A stretch of DNA of 64,000 bases, from NCBI GenBank assembly GCA_949752735.1, contig OX457053.1:32892900-32956899 (forward strand). The letters are read 5' to 3'. The notes under the pieces were generated by a model. It was not told where the DNA came from and ran no database searches. It saw only the letters and a list, made by a program, of their open reading frames with translations. Shown piece after piece: positions 53,345 to 63,224 of the stretch; within the stretch, counting starts at the first letter, position 1, and every line of letters starts with the position of its first letter. This DNA comes from Lumbricus terrestris (lineage: Eukaryota > Annelida > Clitellata > Crassiclitellata > Lumbricidae). Both the position numbers and the translations under genes were made by a program.

Positions 53345-56300
53345 TCATGCTGTGGATTCGTTCGCTTCTTTCGACTCCATCCGTCTCGCCTCTTCTCCGT
53401 TCGCTGATCGTAGGTTGGACTCGCAGTGCAGTTCTCGCTCGAGCTTTGTCAATCTCGTGCTAAGCTTCTGCTGGATGGCATTAAAGTTGGCGATCAATCG
53501 AGCGAGATGTGTTTGGTTGTGGTCGATCAACGCCTCGATTCGCTTCAGTTTCTCCTCCGCTGTCTCGCAGCTGTCTGCCTTCATCGCTTCGTCCTCGTCC
53601 AGGATGTTGTCCTTCTTCAGCAGCTGGCGACCCTTCTCCATCAGCATCTTCTTCGCTTCCGGATACTCCTTCAGCGCCTTCCACAGATCATCTTTCGACA
53701 GAACAAACAGATCCGAGTAACCGACGCTTCGGATGTTCGCTGTCCGCCTGTTTCCGTTCTTGTTACCTTAGACAATCATTGCAAAGAGTGGGCTATATAT
53801 ATTATACATATATATATATTATATATATATATATATTATATATATATATTATAGACCTGGGAGTGACTTTGGTCAGCTAATATGACCCCACTTGACCCTA
53901 AAGTGACTTGAGGTCGACTTGAAGTCGACTTCTCGGCGTTAAAACGACTTGACCCGACTTGGCAGAAAAACAACTGACTTCCGACTTGAAGTCGACTTCT
54001 TACATGGTAATAGCCATTATAGCGTAGGTCTACATACATGTATGTACGGCTACTCATGCAATAAGTCAAGCCAATTTTCCTGCAAGCAATAATTTAATAT
54101 AAGCCTACCAATGAGTAATGAGGCCTCAACATTCAATTGATGCATAAACTTGTTAAAGTGTTATTAAGCCAATTTCAGGTTTTTTGTGTTTCAGTTTGAA
54201 TAGTTTTGTGATGCTTTGGGCCATCTAGTAGCCTAGACAATGCAACGGCAAATTATTAGGCATGTGAATTTTAGCCTGTCCATTGTCTGTGATTATTCTG
54301 ATTGCGCTCATTATTTTTATGTTTTTACTATTAATATTAATATTAAATAAATTTGTAAAACGCGCATGGTCCAAGATAGGCCTTTATGGCGGACCGCGAA
54401 CTGGTTGCACTGAATGAATGTCGTGTTATGACAGGCCTAATTTCTAAATATGTCTTCATAATTATTTGGCCACTAACATCATTCCGCAACTTTGCAAAAT
54501 AATAGCATTGCAAGCGTGTCATCCTACAGCTACTAGGCCTACTCACTGACAGTAAAGTCCGACCACATAACCCAACTTTCCCGCACTTGTTTCATGCACA
54601 TACGAGATCTCCGCAGAATCCGACCTATGCTCGACTTTAAAACTGCATCCACAATAGCCACATCCATAGTTCATGCGAAACTTGATTACTGCAACTCTCT
54701 CTTCCTAAACATTGATATAACCCAAATTAACCGCCTCCAAGCTATCCAGAATGCCCTCGCCCGTGCAGTGACGAAAACCCCCAAACGTCACCACATCACT
54801 CCTGTCCTGAAATCACTTCACTGGCTCAAAATACCTGAACGCATCGAATACAAAGTCCTCTCACTCACTTACAATACACTTCAATCATCCCAGCCGTTCT
54901 ACCTTCGTCAGTTGTTCACCATCCAGCCACCTCGTTCAACACGCTCCTCATCCTCCATTACACTGCTTCGCCCTCCCATCACTTCATCACTGAAATTTGC
55001 AAACCGCTCCATAGCCATTGCCGTTCCACCTCTCTGGAACAAGCTTCCGCCAGCACTTCGGCAAACTTCCGACCCATCATACGAACTCACCAAAACTCCA
55101 CCTCTCGCTATCTCCCCACAGGTCTTTCACTCAAAACTGAAAACATTGCTCTTTCACAAATCCTATCCTGATTCCTCCTCTTCTCATCACATCCCTCGTC
55201 ATTTCAATTCTAAACATCACCCACCTTAGCCGTCCATCTATCTGCCTGCCTGACTCTCCGGACTTGACCCGCTGCCTATCGATTTTGTTTTGATTGAGCG
55301 CCTGTGAATAAGCTGGTTCCCGCGACTTGGCTTTTGTGGGCGCTGTAGAAGTTTCGAGATTACGATTACGATTACGATTAAAGTCTCTCATTGTCCAATA
55401 TTGGCCCAACAATAGTTTTTCCGTCTGCAGCCAACAGTTACTGCAGATGCAGCTGTAACGGTATCTTATTGGTCAGCACAGGCCACGCCCTCTGCAGTGG
55501 CTAAGGAGGGTTTGCTGACCACGTAGAGACGGCAGTCTATTGCTGACTATCGGACTAGAGAGATCTACAAAGACCTATACTATACTTATATGTTATTCAT
55601 ATTAAAGTGTTAAACTATACTGAGACGTATTGTTATAACCACGGTCACCATCCTGTCACATGGCGTCAGAAGTGTGAACTGAAAAAAACCGTACACGTTG
55701 TTTTTTTTAGAACAAGTAGAACAAGTCGATAGTTAAGCCTACATATAGACTCCGCAAATGAACATGGCTTCGAATTTGCGTCTTCCAGAGCCACTGAAGG
55801 TCACAGGAAGCAATGTCGCTGACAATTGGGAGCGGTTTCGTGAGCAGTGGGAAAATTACGAGCTTGCCGCAGATCTGACGGAAGCCAACTCGGCGAAGCG
55901 AGCAGCGGTTTTTCTCACGTGTCTAGGTGGCGAGGCCTACGATGCGTACAGGAGCATGGACATTCCGACGGCGGATAAAAAGAACATCGATAAGATATTA
56001 GAGGCATTCGAGACTTTCTGCCTGGGCGCTGTTAACGTTACCTACGAACGGTATATGTTTTACCAGCGAGTGCAAGAAGCAGGTGAACGATTCGACGTGT
56101 TCCTGGGTGAAGTCCGACGCATGGCAAAAACGTGCAAATTCGAGGGCGTCGAAGAGTCCATGATTCGGGACCGCATCGTCGTTGGAGTTAAGGACGACGC
56201 CACTCGTCGCAAACTCCTACAGATTCGGGAGCTGACGCTGAGCAAAGCCATCGACGTGTGCAAAGCCAGCGAGGCCGCAGGTCAACAGCTGAAGGCAATG

Positions 56301-59300
56301 ACGGCGCACGACGAAGTCCAAGCTCTTCGACACTCGACAGCACATGCTCGCAACCGTCACCTATCTCGTCCGCAAGCACGCTCACCAGTCTATGGCAACC
56401 AGTACGACGCCAAGGTAAGACTGAACCTATGCAAGTTTTGCGACAGAATGCACGATCTGCGAAAGGAATCGTGTCCCGCGTATGGCCAAATCTGTAGAAA
56501 CTGCAACAGAAAATCGCACTTTGAGGTTGTTTGCCCGTCCAAGATGACAGGGAAACCGCGTAGCAGGCCTGAAGTCTGTGAACTAGAGTTGGATGAAGAG
56601 CTACTTACGTTAGACACGCCCACCAGCGACAGATGGTATACGCGTTTGCAGATTGACAATAGAACAGTGCGTTTTTTGCTTGACAGTGGCGCGACTGTCA
56701 ACGTCATCCCGGAAGAATTTGTTCGCACTCTCGGTCGACTCCACGAAGTCCGTCCTGCGGAAGCGACTCTGCGCATGTTTGATCGCTCCGAGTTATCAAC
56801 ACCAGGCATGATAACGTTCACCGTCTGGCACCAACGTGCTGCCAGAGAATATAATATAGATTTTTACGTCACAGCAAAGCACAACCAGCCGATCCTCGGA
56901 TTCAAGGCCTGCAGGGACTTGCAGCTTATGAATGCGGTCGAAGAGAACATTTGCGAAGTTCTAACAGTTCAGCCATCTTCTTTCTCTCTTGCTACAACGC
57001 ATGGTTGTCTGACGGAAACGGAAGTAAACGCTGAATACGCTGACCTTTTCGACGGCGTTGTTTTGTTAGAGGATGACGTACAGCTGCACATCGACGATCA
57101 AATCCCGCCAGTCCAAATGCCACTCAGACGACTTCCGCTGGGCGTCCGTGACAAGGTCGAGACCGAGCTAAAGAGTTTGGAGGCAAACGGCATCATCACA
57201 CCAGTGAGCGAGTCAAGCTCATGGGTGTCAGCGCTCCTTGTTGTCGCAAAGCCAGATCGCAGAATACGAATTTGCCTTGGTCCGAAGCCGCGGAACAAGG
57301 CCCTTGTGCGCGAACAATACTGCATGCCGACAATTGATGCACTTTCTGGACTGAACGGTATGGTATGCATTGCAGATGACATATTGATCACAGGCGCCGG
57401 GGAGACAGAGGAGATAGCAATTGAAAATCAAAACAGCAACCTGCGCGCGCTGTTGGAGAGATTCAGAGGAAAAGGCATTAAGCTTAATCAGAAGAAACTC
57501 CGGCTGAATAAAGAATCAACCATCTTCTGTGGACACGAGCTAACAAGGGACGGCGTTCACCCTGATCAGAGAAAAGTGGCAGCTATCAAACAGATGCCTC
57601 CACCTAGCGATCGACAAGGTGTCTTGCGTCTCCTTGGAATGGCGACATGTTTAGCCAAGTTCTGCGCCAACTTCAGCGAGACAACGGCACCCATCCGCGC
57701 ATTACTTAAAGCAGAAAACGAATTCTGTTGGAAACCAGAATTGTATGGCGTGGCGCTAGACAAATTGAAAGACATGTTAACGCTGCTAACGCACGCACCT
57801 GTTCTAGCATATTTTGACACAACTAAGCCAATTGTTATTCAGGCTGATGCAAGCCAAGGTGGTCGTGGCGCCATTTTACTTGAGAATGGAAGGCCTATAG
57901 AATATGTTTCACGCGCAATGACAAGACCGGAGCAAGAATCTTATGCGCAGATTGAGAAGGAACAATTTTTGTTGCAGTTGATCCACGCAGACACCCTCTC
58001 GCGTGCATACCTCTCACTCACAGCAAACGACAGCTCGCTGGGAGCTGAATTCCCCGCTGAATCGGCAGCGTTGATGGACGAGCAACAGCTGCAAGGCCTG
58101 AGATTAGCAGCCTCACAGGACACTATCAGAAACATCTCAGCAGCCGCAGCGTCCGATGAAGAATATCAACAACTGCTGTGGCAGATAAAGGCTGGAAGGC
58201 CAGCCACCCATAGCGAAGTGCCAGCGATTATCAGGTCGTACATGCCGTTCGCTGAAGAACTAATTACGAGCGGAGGTCTGGCATTCAGGGATCAACGCGT
58301 CATTATCCCTCGACCGGCAAGAGATGACATCTTGCGGCGACTTCATTCAAGCCATATCGGTGTTAACGGCTGTATCCGACGAGCACAAGAATCAGTTTTC
58401 TTCCCAGGCATTACAGCGGCCATTAAGGATTTGGTCTCAAAGTGCGACATCTGTTCCCTATATCAGACGGAGACTCAGAAGGAGCCGCTTCTATCCCACC
58501 CACCACCACCCCGCGCTTGGGACAAAGTTGGACTTGGCATATTTATGCATCGCGGCCAAGACTACTTGATTTCGGTCTGCTGCCTATCGGGCTATTTCGA
58601 AGTCGACCCTTTTCTCGCTCTGCTAGACTGGAGAAACACCCCCTCCGAGCAGCTGGGCCTGACCCCCACTCAAGTAATGTTCTCCAGACGGACTCATTCT
58701 AAATTGCCCACAGCAGCAGCCCTCCTCATCTCACTGACAGCGCCTGATGCCAGCGCTGCCCTTGCGGCTGCAAAACAACGGCAGGCCCACTACTATGACA
58801 AAGGGGCCAAAGAGAGACCGGCCCTATCAATTGGCCAAACAGTGAGAGCCAGATTCGACGATCGTGATTGGCGGAAGGCCGATGTTGCACGTGTACTCCC
58901 ACACAGATCATACCAGCTGCGATTTGAAGACGGTACTACCAGAAGGCGAACATCAAGACATGTGCATCTCTCGTCTGTACCTCCCATTACCATCAAGACA
59001 GAAAGCGCAGACGATGAAACGAACACACCGGCAGTACCACAGCCTCCCACACCACCTCCCGCGCCGTATCCAACCACCGTCGCGACGCAGCCGACCGCCC
59101 AAGCGACGCAGCGCTCCAGCGACATCTCCCCAGAGAGATGTCAGAACGCGGTCAGGCCGATTAATTAGCAAACCAGCCCGATTCAGAAACTGATAGGCCT
59201 ATACTATTCTGCTATTGCATGGACAACAGACAGTTCGTAAGAACAAACCAAAAAGGAGTATACATCTAATAGCTTTAGAAGTAGCATGTAGCATTGTAGA

Positions 59301-61111
59301 AACTTTTGGCATATAGTATTATAGAAACTTTCGGGGGTGGCAAACTAGCTTTGGGAAAGGGGATGTAACGGTATCTTATTGGTCAGCACAGGCCACGCCC
59401 TCTGCAGTGGCTAAGGAGGGTTTGCTGACCACGTAGAGACGGCAGTCTATTGCTGACTATCGGACTAGAGAGATCTACAAAGACCTATACTATACTTATA
59501 TGTTATTCATATTAAAGTGTTAAACTATACTGAGACGTATTGTTATAACCACGGTCACCATCCTGTCACAGCAGCGCACCAAAGTAGCGCCAATTTTTCG
59601 GTTTATTATAGGCCTTGTAGATCCAGCTTTCTCTGCGCCGAATTCACTGACCACTAGAAGTTCACTGATTTGCTTGATAAGCACACGTGCTACTGTTTAG
59701 TGACATTTTGTTTCACCATTTTAATTAAGCGCATGCCTATAATAAGCGTGACGTTTTAGCATAGAATAACAAATAATTATATGAATAGATCGGCAGACGG
59801 AAGTCTGCACGATAGCCTACCAGTAAAATAATCAGTAAGTATCTATTTAGCAAAGGCCTCATTCATTCTTGTAATTTGTAAACATACAATGCAACAAAAG
59901 CTGCTTAAATGTTGTCACGATCAATGGTTTGAAGTGACAAATTTAACTATGTTTGTGTCTCAAGTCGGTTTAAGTCGACTTGTGGTAAAAACAACTTCAA
60001 GTGACTTCTATCTACAAAATTCGACTTGGGGTCAGTTGCGGTGAGCAGAAACGACCCGACCCGACTTGGGATGACCAAGTCGACTGGGGTCGACTTATTG
60101 GGGTCGACTCCCAGGTCTAATATATTATACAGGATACAGCGGTTGCCTACAGTATGTATATTTGTTTGTATGTGCACTTGCTATAGCGCCCCTTCAAGCT
60201 CTCTACTCAGAGGCGATCCCGACTACAGAGCGGACACTGCATCGGAGTTTCACGCCGAAGCGCCGAACAATTGCGAGTGAAGGACTTGCTCAAGATGCTG
60301 TCATGGCGGCTTGAGGTGGATTCGAACCTGCAACCCTCCGGCTGCAAGGTGACTAACATACCCACTACACCACCGCGTCCCACAAGGCCCACATAATATT
60401 ATATCTCTTTGTAACTGATTTGTGTTCGACTTATATAGATCTATGAAATGTACATATATGCATATGCATGTATTATGTATGTATATACATATATACCGAC
60501 ATACGAACATTGATTTCCGGTCGAGAACAGGATTACATTGAAGCTTTTTCTCATGGGATGAGCTTATAAATTGTCTGAGCAACGCCAGACTGCGTCAGAG
60601 AGCCAGGGCTGTTTTTAATGAATTTTTAGAACTGCACAACTCCTTCTTTCCTTTCCCCATCCTCCATGGCAAATTACTTCCAATCGGATGAAAATTACTT
60701 TTTTGCTAGTTTTAATTGCACAAAACGTGTGACAGAAGTGCTTCTACAGCTGCACAAATCCATTTAGAACTGCACATTTTGTGTACAACTGCACGTTAAA
60801 AAAAAGCCCTGCAGAGAGCGACTGTACGACTGTTTAAACCAGCTTATTACATTGTACAAGACGCTGTCAAGAACCAATGTCATACGAATGAAGAATAACG
60901 TCTTGTGGAATTAGGAAGAGGATTCAATATCGTGATGGTCACATGAAAGATTTTGCATTATCTCAATCTTTAACTCTTTAGCGCCGATAAAGCATCAAAA
61001 GCGATTGGAAACCAATGCAGCTTGTTGCTAAAGTCTTAAAGAACCCGTTGATAACAAGAACCTCCGTGATCCAAGTAGTGATGTTGGTCATATTATTTAT
61101 GATGGCGATGC

Positions 61112-61143
<32 letters not shown>

Positions 61144-62972
61144 ATGGTTGTATATGATACAAAGTCATATGAACACAGGGGCGGATCTAGGGGCCAAACC
61201 GGTCATGCCCTCCATTTATAAATTTCTTTATTTTTCACCAGCTATTTTGGCTCGAAAAGTTGACGAAAATGGTGAGTGCTCCCCCCGCGAGTAGTTCCGC
61301 AGGCCCCTCCCCACGCACACGAGGCCCGTATACGGGGTCCGTACGTAGGACTAAAAATAGGTAAACTATTTTGGCAGATAAAATGGTATCTTTTCTAGGA
61401 AATTCGAGACAAAATAATGACTAAAAGTCATCAGATTTTTCGGCGACCAAGACGAAATTTTTCCCTATCTCAAGTCCCAAGTCCGAAAATGTTGCCCCCC
61501 CTTCGAAAATTTCTGTATCCGCCCTTGTATGAACATATACCTGGGATGTTGAGTATGCTGATCTCTCCAAAGACGGTTCCTTCACCGAGTGATGCGTAGA
61601 CTGTCTTCCCATCATCAGCAACGACCGTCAACGTTCCTCTCTTGATGATGTACAGCTCCTTTCCGATGTCTCCCTTACGACACACGTAGTCGCCAGGACC
61701 AAAGACAGCGAGGGACAAGGACAGGACAAGGTCAACGAGCAGTCCAGACTCACACTCGTGGAAGAGGGCGACCCGTTTCAGCGTCTCCAGATGGACGTTC
61801 ATCGCGATCTCTGCCTTCAGCTTCTCCGGCAGAGCCTCAAGGACCAGAGACTCCTCCTCAACACTCGCCTGTCCACTGTTCCGAAGGTAGTCGAACCACT
61901 TAACGACACGCACCTCAAGCGACCGATCGACCCTCCGGAAAGTCAGGTATCTGTTGTCAACATTAACTTCTTCTTATTATTATTGTAGAAGACTCATCAT
62001 CTGGTAGCTTACTTTGACTGCAGCTCCATGGTAGTACTGCCCTACTTTTGCTTTACAGAATCAGCCTTCTTCTCTAAAGAGTTTCTTGGTGCTACTTCTC
62101 AAATATGTTCAATAGTTAGCCTTTCTTCTAAAATTAGTTTTGCTTGAGGAAGTAGACCTGCGTCTGTGTTTAAAAGATTTGTTACTTTGTGTATAAAAGA
62201 ACTCTTTTTGATGTTTTAGCCTACTCGATTTATTAGAATACAATACAACTGAAATTTATTAATACTCCTCTCCAAAGTGCACAAAGTTGGACAGCCATTA
62301 AGACTCATTGGTAGACCGGAGATAGGTAGAGCAGGAGATGCATTTTTAGTTTAGAGCGAAAGACAGTTTTAGTCTTAGAGTAGCCTAACGAACATGAGAA
62401 GGCAGAGAGTTCCAGATAAAAGGACCAGATGGATGGCTATCATGACCCAGCAACTGTGACGTGTAGGCTACCATCATCCATGCCCATTGCCGAGACAAGA
62501 AATAAAATTTTGAATGGAATTTTTCAATGCGAAGATTGGTTCAATTGGCATCTAAAACTCATTTTGGTTAAGAGGATTTGTTGGGCATTTAAATAGCGGA
62601 AAGGAGAAGGAGAAAGAAGGGAGGGAGAGAAGGGAAGCAGGAAATAGAGGGGAGAGGGAGAGGAGGAAGGAGGAGAAAGAGGGGAGGGGAGAGAATGGGA
62701 GGAGGAGAAAGAGAGGAGAGGAGGGAAGGAGGCGAAAGAGGGGAGGGGAGAGGAGGGGAAGAATGGAGAACCTCTTGACGGCATCCATGCGTTGCTGGAA
62801 GTCTGATCGAGCTGCGTTTGAGTTTGAGATGACACTTCCGACATTTCCGACGATTGTCGCAAAGATGAGGACACCGACAAGACAGTCGACGATGACGAAG
62901 ACGAATTCCGAGTCTCTCTCCGGTGGAGGCATCTCGCCAATCGTCGTCAACGTCAACGCAGACCAGAAGAAA
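53345..62972 (-). CDS. Cyclic-nucleotide-gated cation channel, C-terminal part (3 exons)
   Basis: Minus-strand exons 62772-62972, 61541-61950 and 53345-53766 (TGA) join in phase (344 codons seen). The first gives the pore and S6: [20 protein letters not shown], then [19 protein letters not shown] and [10 protein letters not shown]. The filter keeps Glu (TIGE), as in CNGA subunits. The second gives the C-linker ([32 protein letters not shown]) and the cyclic-nucleotide domain ([28 protein letters not shown]). The third completes it with [20 protein letters not shown]; the Arg-Thr pair suits cGMP binding. A C-terminal coiled coil follows ([20 protein letters not shown]), like the CNGA CLZ. S1-S5 lie upstream, off the window. 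The 62972 acceptor is the weakest boundary; the donor after 62772 is GTTCTC. Confidence 0.9.
53795..53851. repeat. (TA)n tract
   Basis: TA repeats directly left of the hAT element; its target duplication ATATATTA was taken from this tract. Confidence 0.9.
54560..55378 (+). mobile_element. 5'-truncated LINE (L2/CR1-like) 3' end
   Basis: The plus frame reads [20 protein letters not shown], then [40 protein letters not shown] and [17 protein letters not shown], the thumb and C-terminal part of a non-LTR RT. The 3' UTR holds GTGAATAAGCTGGTTCCCGC and ends in (ATTACG)n. A 7-bp duplication TAAAGTC flanks it (54553-54559 and 55379-55385). The catalytic RT domain is absent through truncation. Confidence 0.9.
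55454..55660 (+). repeat. 5' LTR
   Basis: 207 bp, TG...CA ends, identical by eye to the 3' LTR. Preceded by GCAGC (55449-55453). TATACTTATATG at about 55590 may act as the TATA region. Confidence 0.95.
55661..55678 (+). other. Primer-binding site
   Basis: TGGCGTCAGAAGTG begins at the first base after the 5' LTR. TGG pairs with the tRNA CCA end, and the TGGxGTCAGAAGTG form is close to Leu-tRNA primer sites known from Mag/SURL elements (recalled, not searched). Confidence 0.7.
55758..59168 (+). CDS. gag-pol polyprotein (1136 aa) with internal deletions in RT, RNase H and integrase
   Basis: Gag covers residues 1-200, then a Cys/His knuckle region (CKFC at 225-228, CRNCN at 246). The aspartic protease has [13 protein letters not shown] (307-319). 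The RT starts [16 protein letters not shown] and goes to [11 protein letters not shown] (about 531), then jumps to [15 protein letters not shown]. The palm block with the first catalytic Asp is missing. RNase H begins [18 protein letters not shown], then jumps at about 736-743 from YAQIEKE to [10 protein letters not shown]. Integrase keeps its HHCC zinc motif (H863/H866, C896/C899), then jumps at about 950 from GYFEVD to [11 protein letters not shown], removing the catalytic core. The frame stays open through all three gaps. It could not retrotranspose alone; Gag and protease could be functional. Confidence 0.9.
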   Translation: MNMASNLRLPEPLKVTGSNVADNWERFREQWENYELAADLTEANSAKRAAVFLTCLGGEAYDAYRSMDIPTADKKNIDKILEAFETFCLGAVNVTYERYMFYQRVQEAGERFDVFLGEVRRMAKTCKFEGVEESMIRDRIVVGVKDDATRRKLLQIRELTLSKAIDVCKASEAAGQQLKAMTAHDEVQALRHSTAHARNRHLSRPQARSPVYGNQYDAKVRLNLCKFCDRMHDLRKESCPAYGQICRNCNRKSHFEVVCPSKMTGKPRSRPEVCELELDEELLTLDTPTSDRWYTRLQIDNRTVRFLLDSGATVNVIPEEFVRTLGRLHEVRPAEATLRMFDRSELSTPGMITFTVWHQRAAREYNIDFYVTAKHNQPILGFKACRDLQLMNAVEENICEVLTVQPSSFSLATTHGCLTETEVNAEYADLFDGVVLLEDDVQLHIDDQIPPVQMPLRRLPLGVRDKVETELKSLEANGIITPVSESSSWVSALLVVAKPDRRIRICLGPKPRNKALVREQYCMPTIDALSGLNGMVCIADDILITGAGETEEIAIENQNSNLRALLERFRGKGIKLNQKKLRLNKESTIFCGHELTRDGVHPDQRKVAAIKQMPPPSDRQGVLRLLGMATCLAKFCANFSETTAPIRALLKAENEFCWKPELYGVALDKLKDMLTLLTHAPVLAYFDTTKPIVIQADASQGGRGAILLENGRPIEYVSRAMTRPEQESYAQIEKEQFLLQLIHADTLSRAYLSLTANDSSLGAEFPAESAALMDEQQLQGLRLAASQDTIRNISAAAASDEEYQQLLWQIKAGRPATHSEVPAIIRSYMPFAEELITSGGLAFRDQRVIIPRPARDDILRRLHSSHIGVNGCIRRAQESVFFPGITAAIKDLVSKCDICSLYQTETQKEPLLSHPPPPRAWDKVGLGIFMHRGQDYLISVCCLSGYFEVDPFLALLDWRNTPSEQLGLTPTQVMFSRRTHSKLPTAAALLISLTAPDASAALAAAKQRQAHYYDKGAKERPALSIGQTVRARFDDRDWRKADVARVLPHRSYQLRFEDGTTRRRTSRHVHLSSVPPITIKTESADDETNTPAVPQPPTPPPAPYPTTVATQPTAQATQRSSDISPERCQNAVRPIN
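59350..59363 (+). other. Polypurine tract
   Basis: TTTGGGAAAGGGGA directly before the 3' LTR, the expected plus-strand primer of an LTR retrotransposon. Confidence 0.85.
59364..59570 (+). repeat. 3' LTR
   Basis: 207 bp, identical by eye to the 5' LTR; followed by the GCAGC duplication at 59571-59575. Confidence 0.95.
60165..60388 (-). mobile_element. tRNA-derived SINE, second copy of the 24640 family
   Basis: The minus strand has an A-box region (GGTGTAGTGGGTATG), a perfect B box GGTTCGAATCC at 60328-60318, and the same body and stem-loop tail as 24640-24858. One arm of the stem is changed (GAGGCGAT). It lies in the CNG intron, just outside the hAT copy. Confidence 0.85.
60604..60811. mobile_element. 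hAT-type MITE (CAGGGCT family), copy A
   Basis: Ends are CAGGGCTGTTTTTAAT and TTAAAAAAAAGCCCTG, with a perfect 8-bp duplication CAGAGAGC (60596-60603 and 60812-60819). The interior AGAACTGCACA words recur in copy B at 63016-63216. Confidence 0.85.
61176..61527. mobile_element. hAT-type MITE adjoining a CNG splice donor
   Basis: Ends are CAGGGGCGGATCTAG and TGTATCCGCCCTTG, relatives of the 37543 MITE. A perfect 8-bp duplication TATGAACA (61168-61175 and 61528-61535) flanks it. The right duplication ends 5 bp from the exon/intron boundary at 61541. Confidence 0.88.
61951..62771. other. CNG intron with purine-rich tract
   Basis: The intron between the pore exon and the C-linker exon. On the plus strand 62595-62765 is almost pure GGGAGAGGAAG; on the gene strand it is a pyrimidine tract that starts right after the GTTCTC donor. 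A TTATTATT run lies near the other end. No gene recognised. Confidence 0.6.
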
Positions 62973-63015
62973 CTAGAGCCACACACCATCATCGTATTCT
63001 CATTCAGATTCAACG

Positions 63016-63216
63016 CATGCATGCAGGGCTTTTTAAACGTGCAGTTGTACACGAAATGTGCAGTTCTAGATGGATTTGTGCTGTTGTTGAAGCACTTCTG
63101 TACAGTAAAACTAGCAAAAGAGGTCATTGTCATCCGATTGAAAGTCATTTACCAAGGAAGATGGGAAAGGAAAGGAGAGGTTGGGCAGTTCTAAAAATTC
63201 CTCTAAAACAGCCCTG
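63016..63216. mobile_element. hAT-type MITE (CAGGGCT family), copy B, inverted
   Basis: Reverse-complement relative of 60604-60811, ending AAAACAGCCCTG. An 8-bp duplication ATTCAACG flanks it (63008-63015 and 63217-63224) if the extra CATGCATG at its left end belongs to the element. Confidence 0.8.
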
Positions 63217-63224
63217 ATTCAACG

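Larger units (their letters stand above)
55454..59570 (+). mobile_element. Ty3/gypsy LTR retrotransposon, Mag/SURL-like, internally deleted
   Basis: Two 207-bp LTRs (55454-55660 and 59364-59570) read identical and begin TGTAACGG and end TCACA. A 5-bp duplication GCAGC flanks the element. A primer-binding site (TGGCGTCAGAAGTG) abuts the 5' LTR and a polypurine tract (TTTGGGAAAGGGGA) abuts the 3' LTR. One gag-pol frame spans 55758-59168. Identical LTRs mean a recent insertion. The hAT copy at 28883 shows the matching empty site. Confidence 0.95.
53852..60119. mobile_element. Non-autonomous hAT element, copy 2, holding two nested retroelements
   Basis: Starts TAGACCTGGGAGTGAC and ends GTCGACTCCCAGGTCTA, with a perfect 8-bp duplication ATATATTA (53844-53851 and 60120-60127). 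It is the reverse complement of the 28883-30417 element. Removing the LINE and the LTR element leaves about 1.3 kb. It fills most of the last CNG-channel intron. Confidence 0.88.

Noticed and set aside
59938..60120. Regulatory cluster of GTCGAC palindromes near the CNG gene
   Set aside because: Explained by the subterminal region of the hAT element copy 2.
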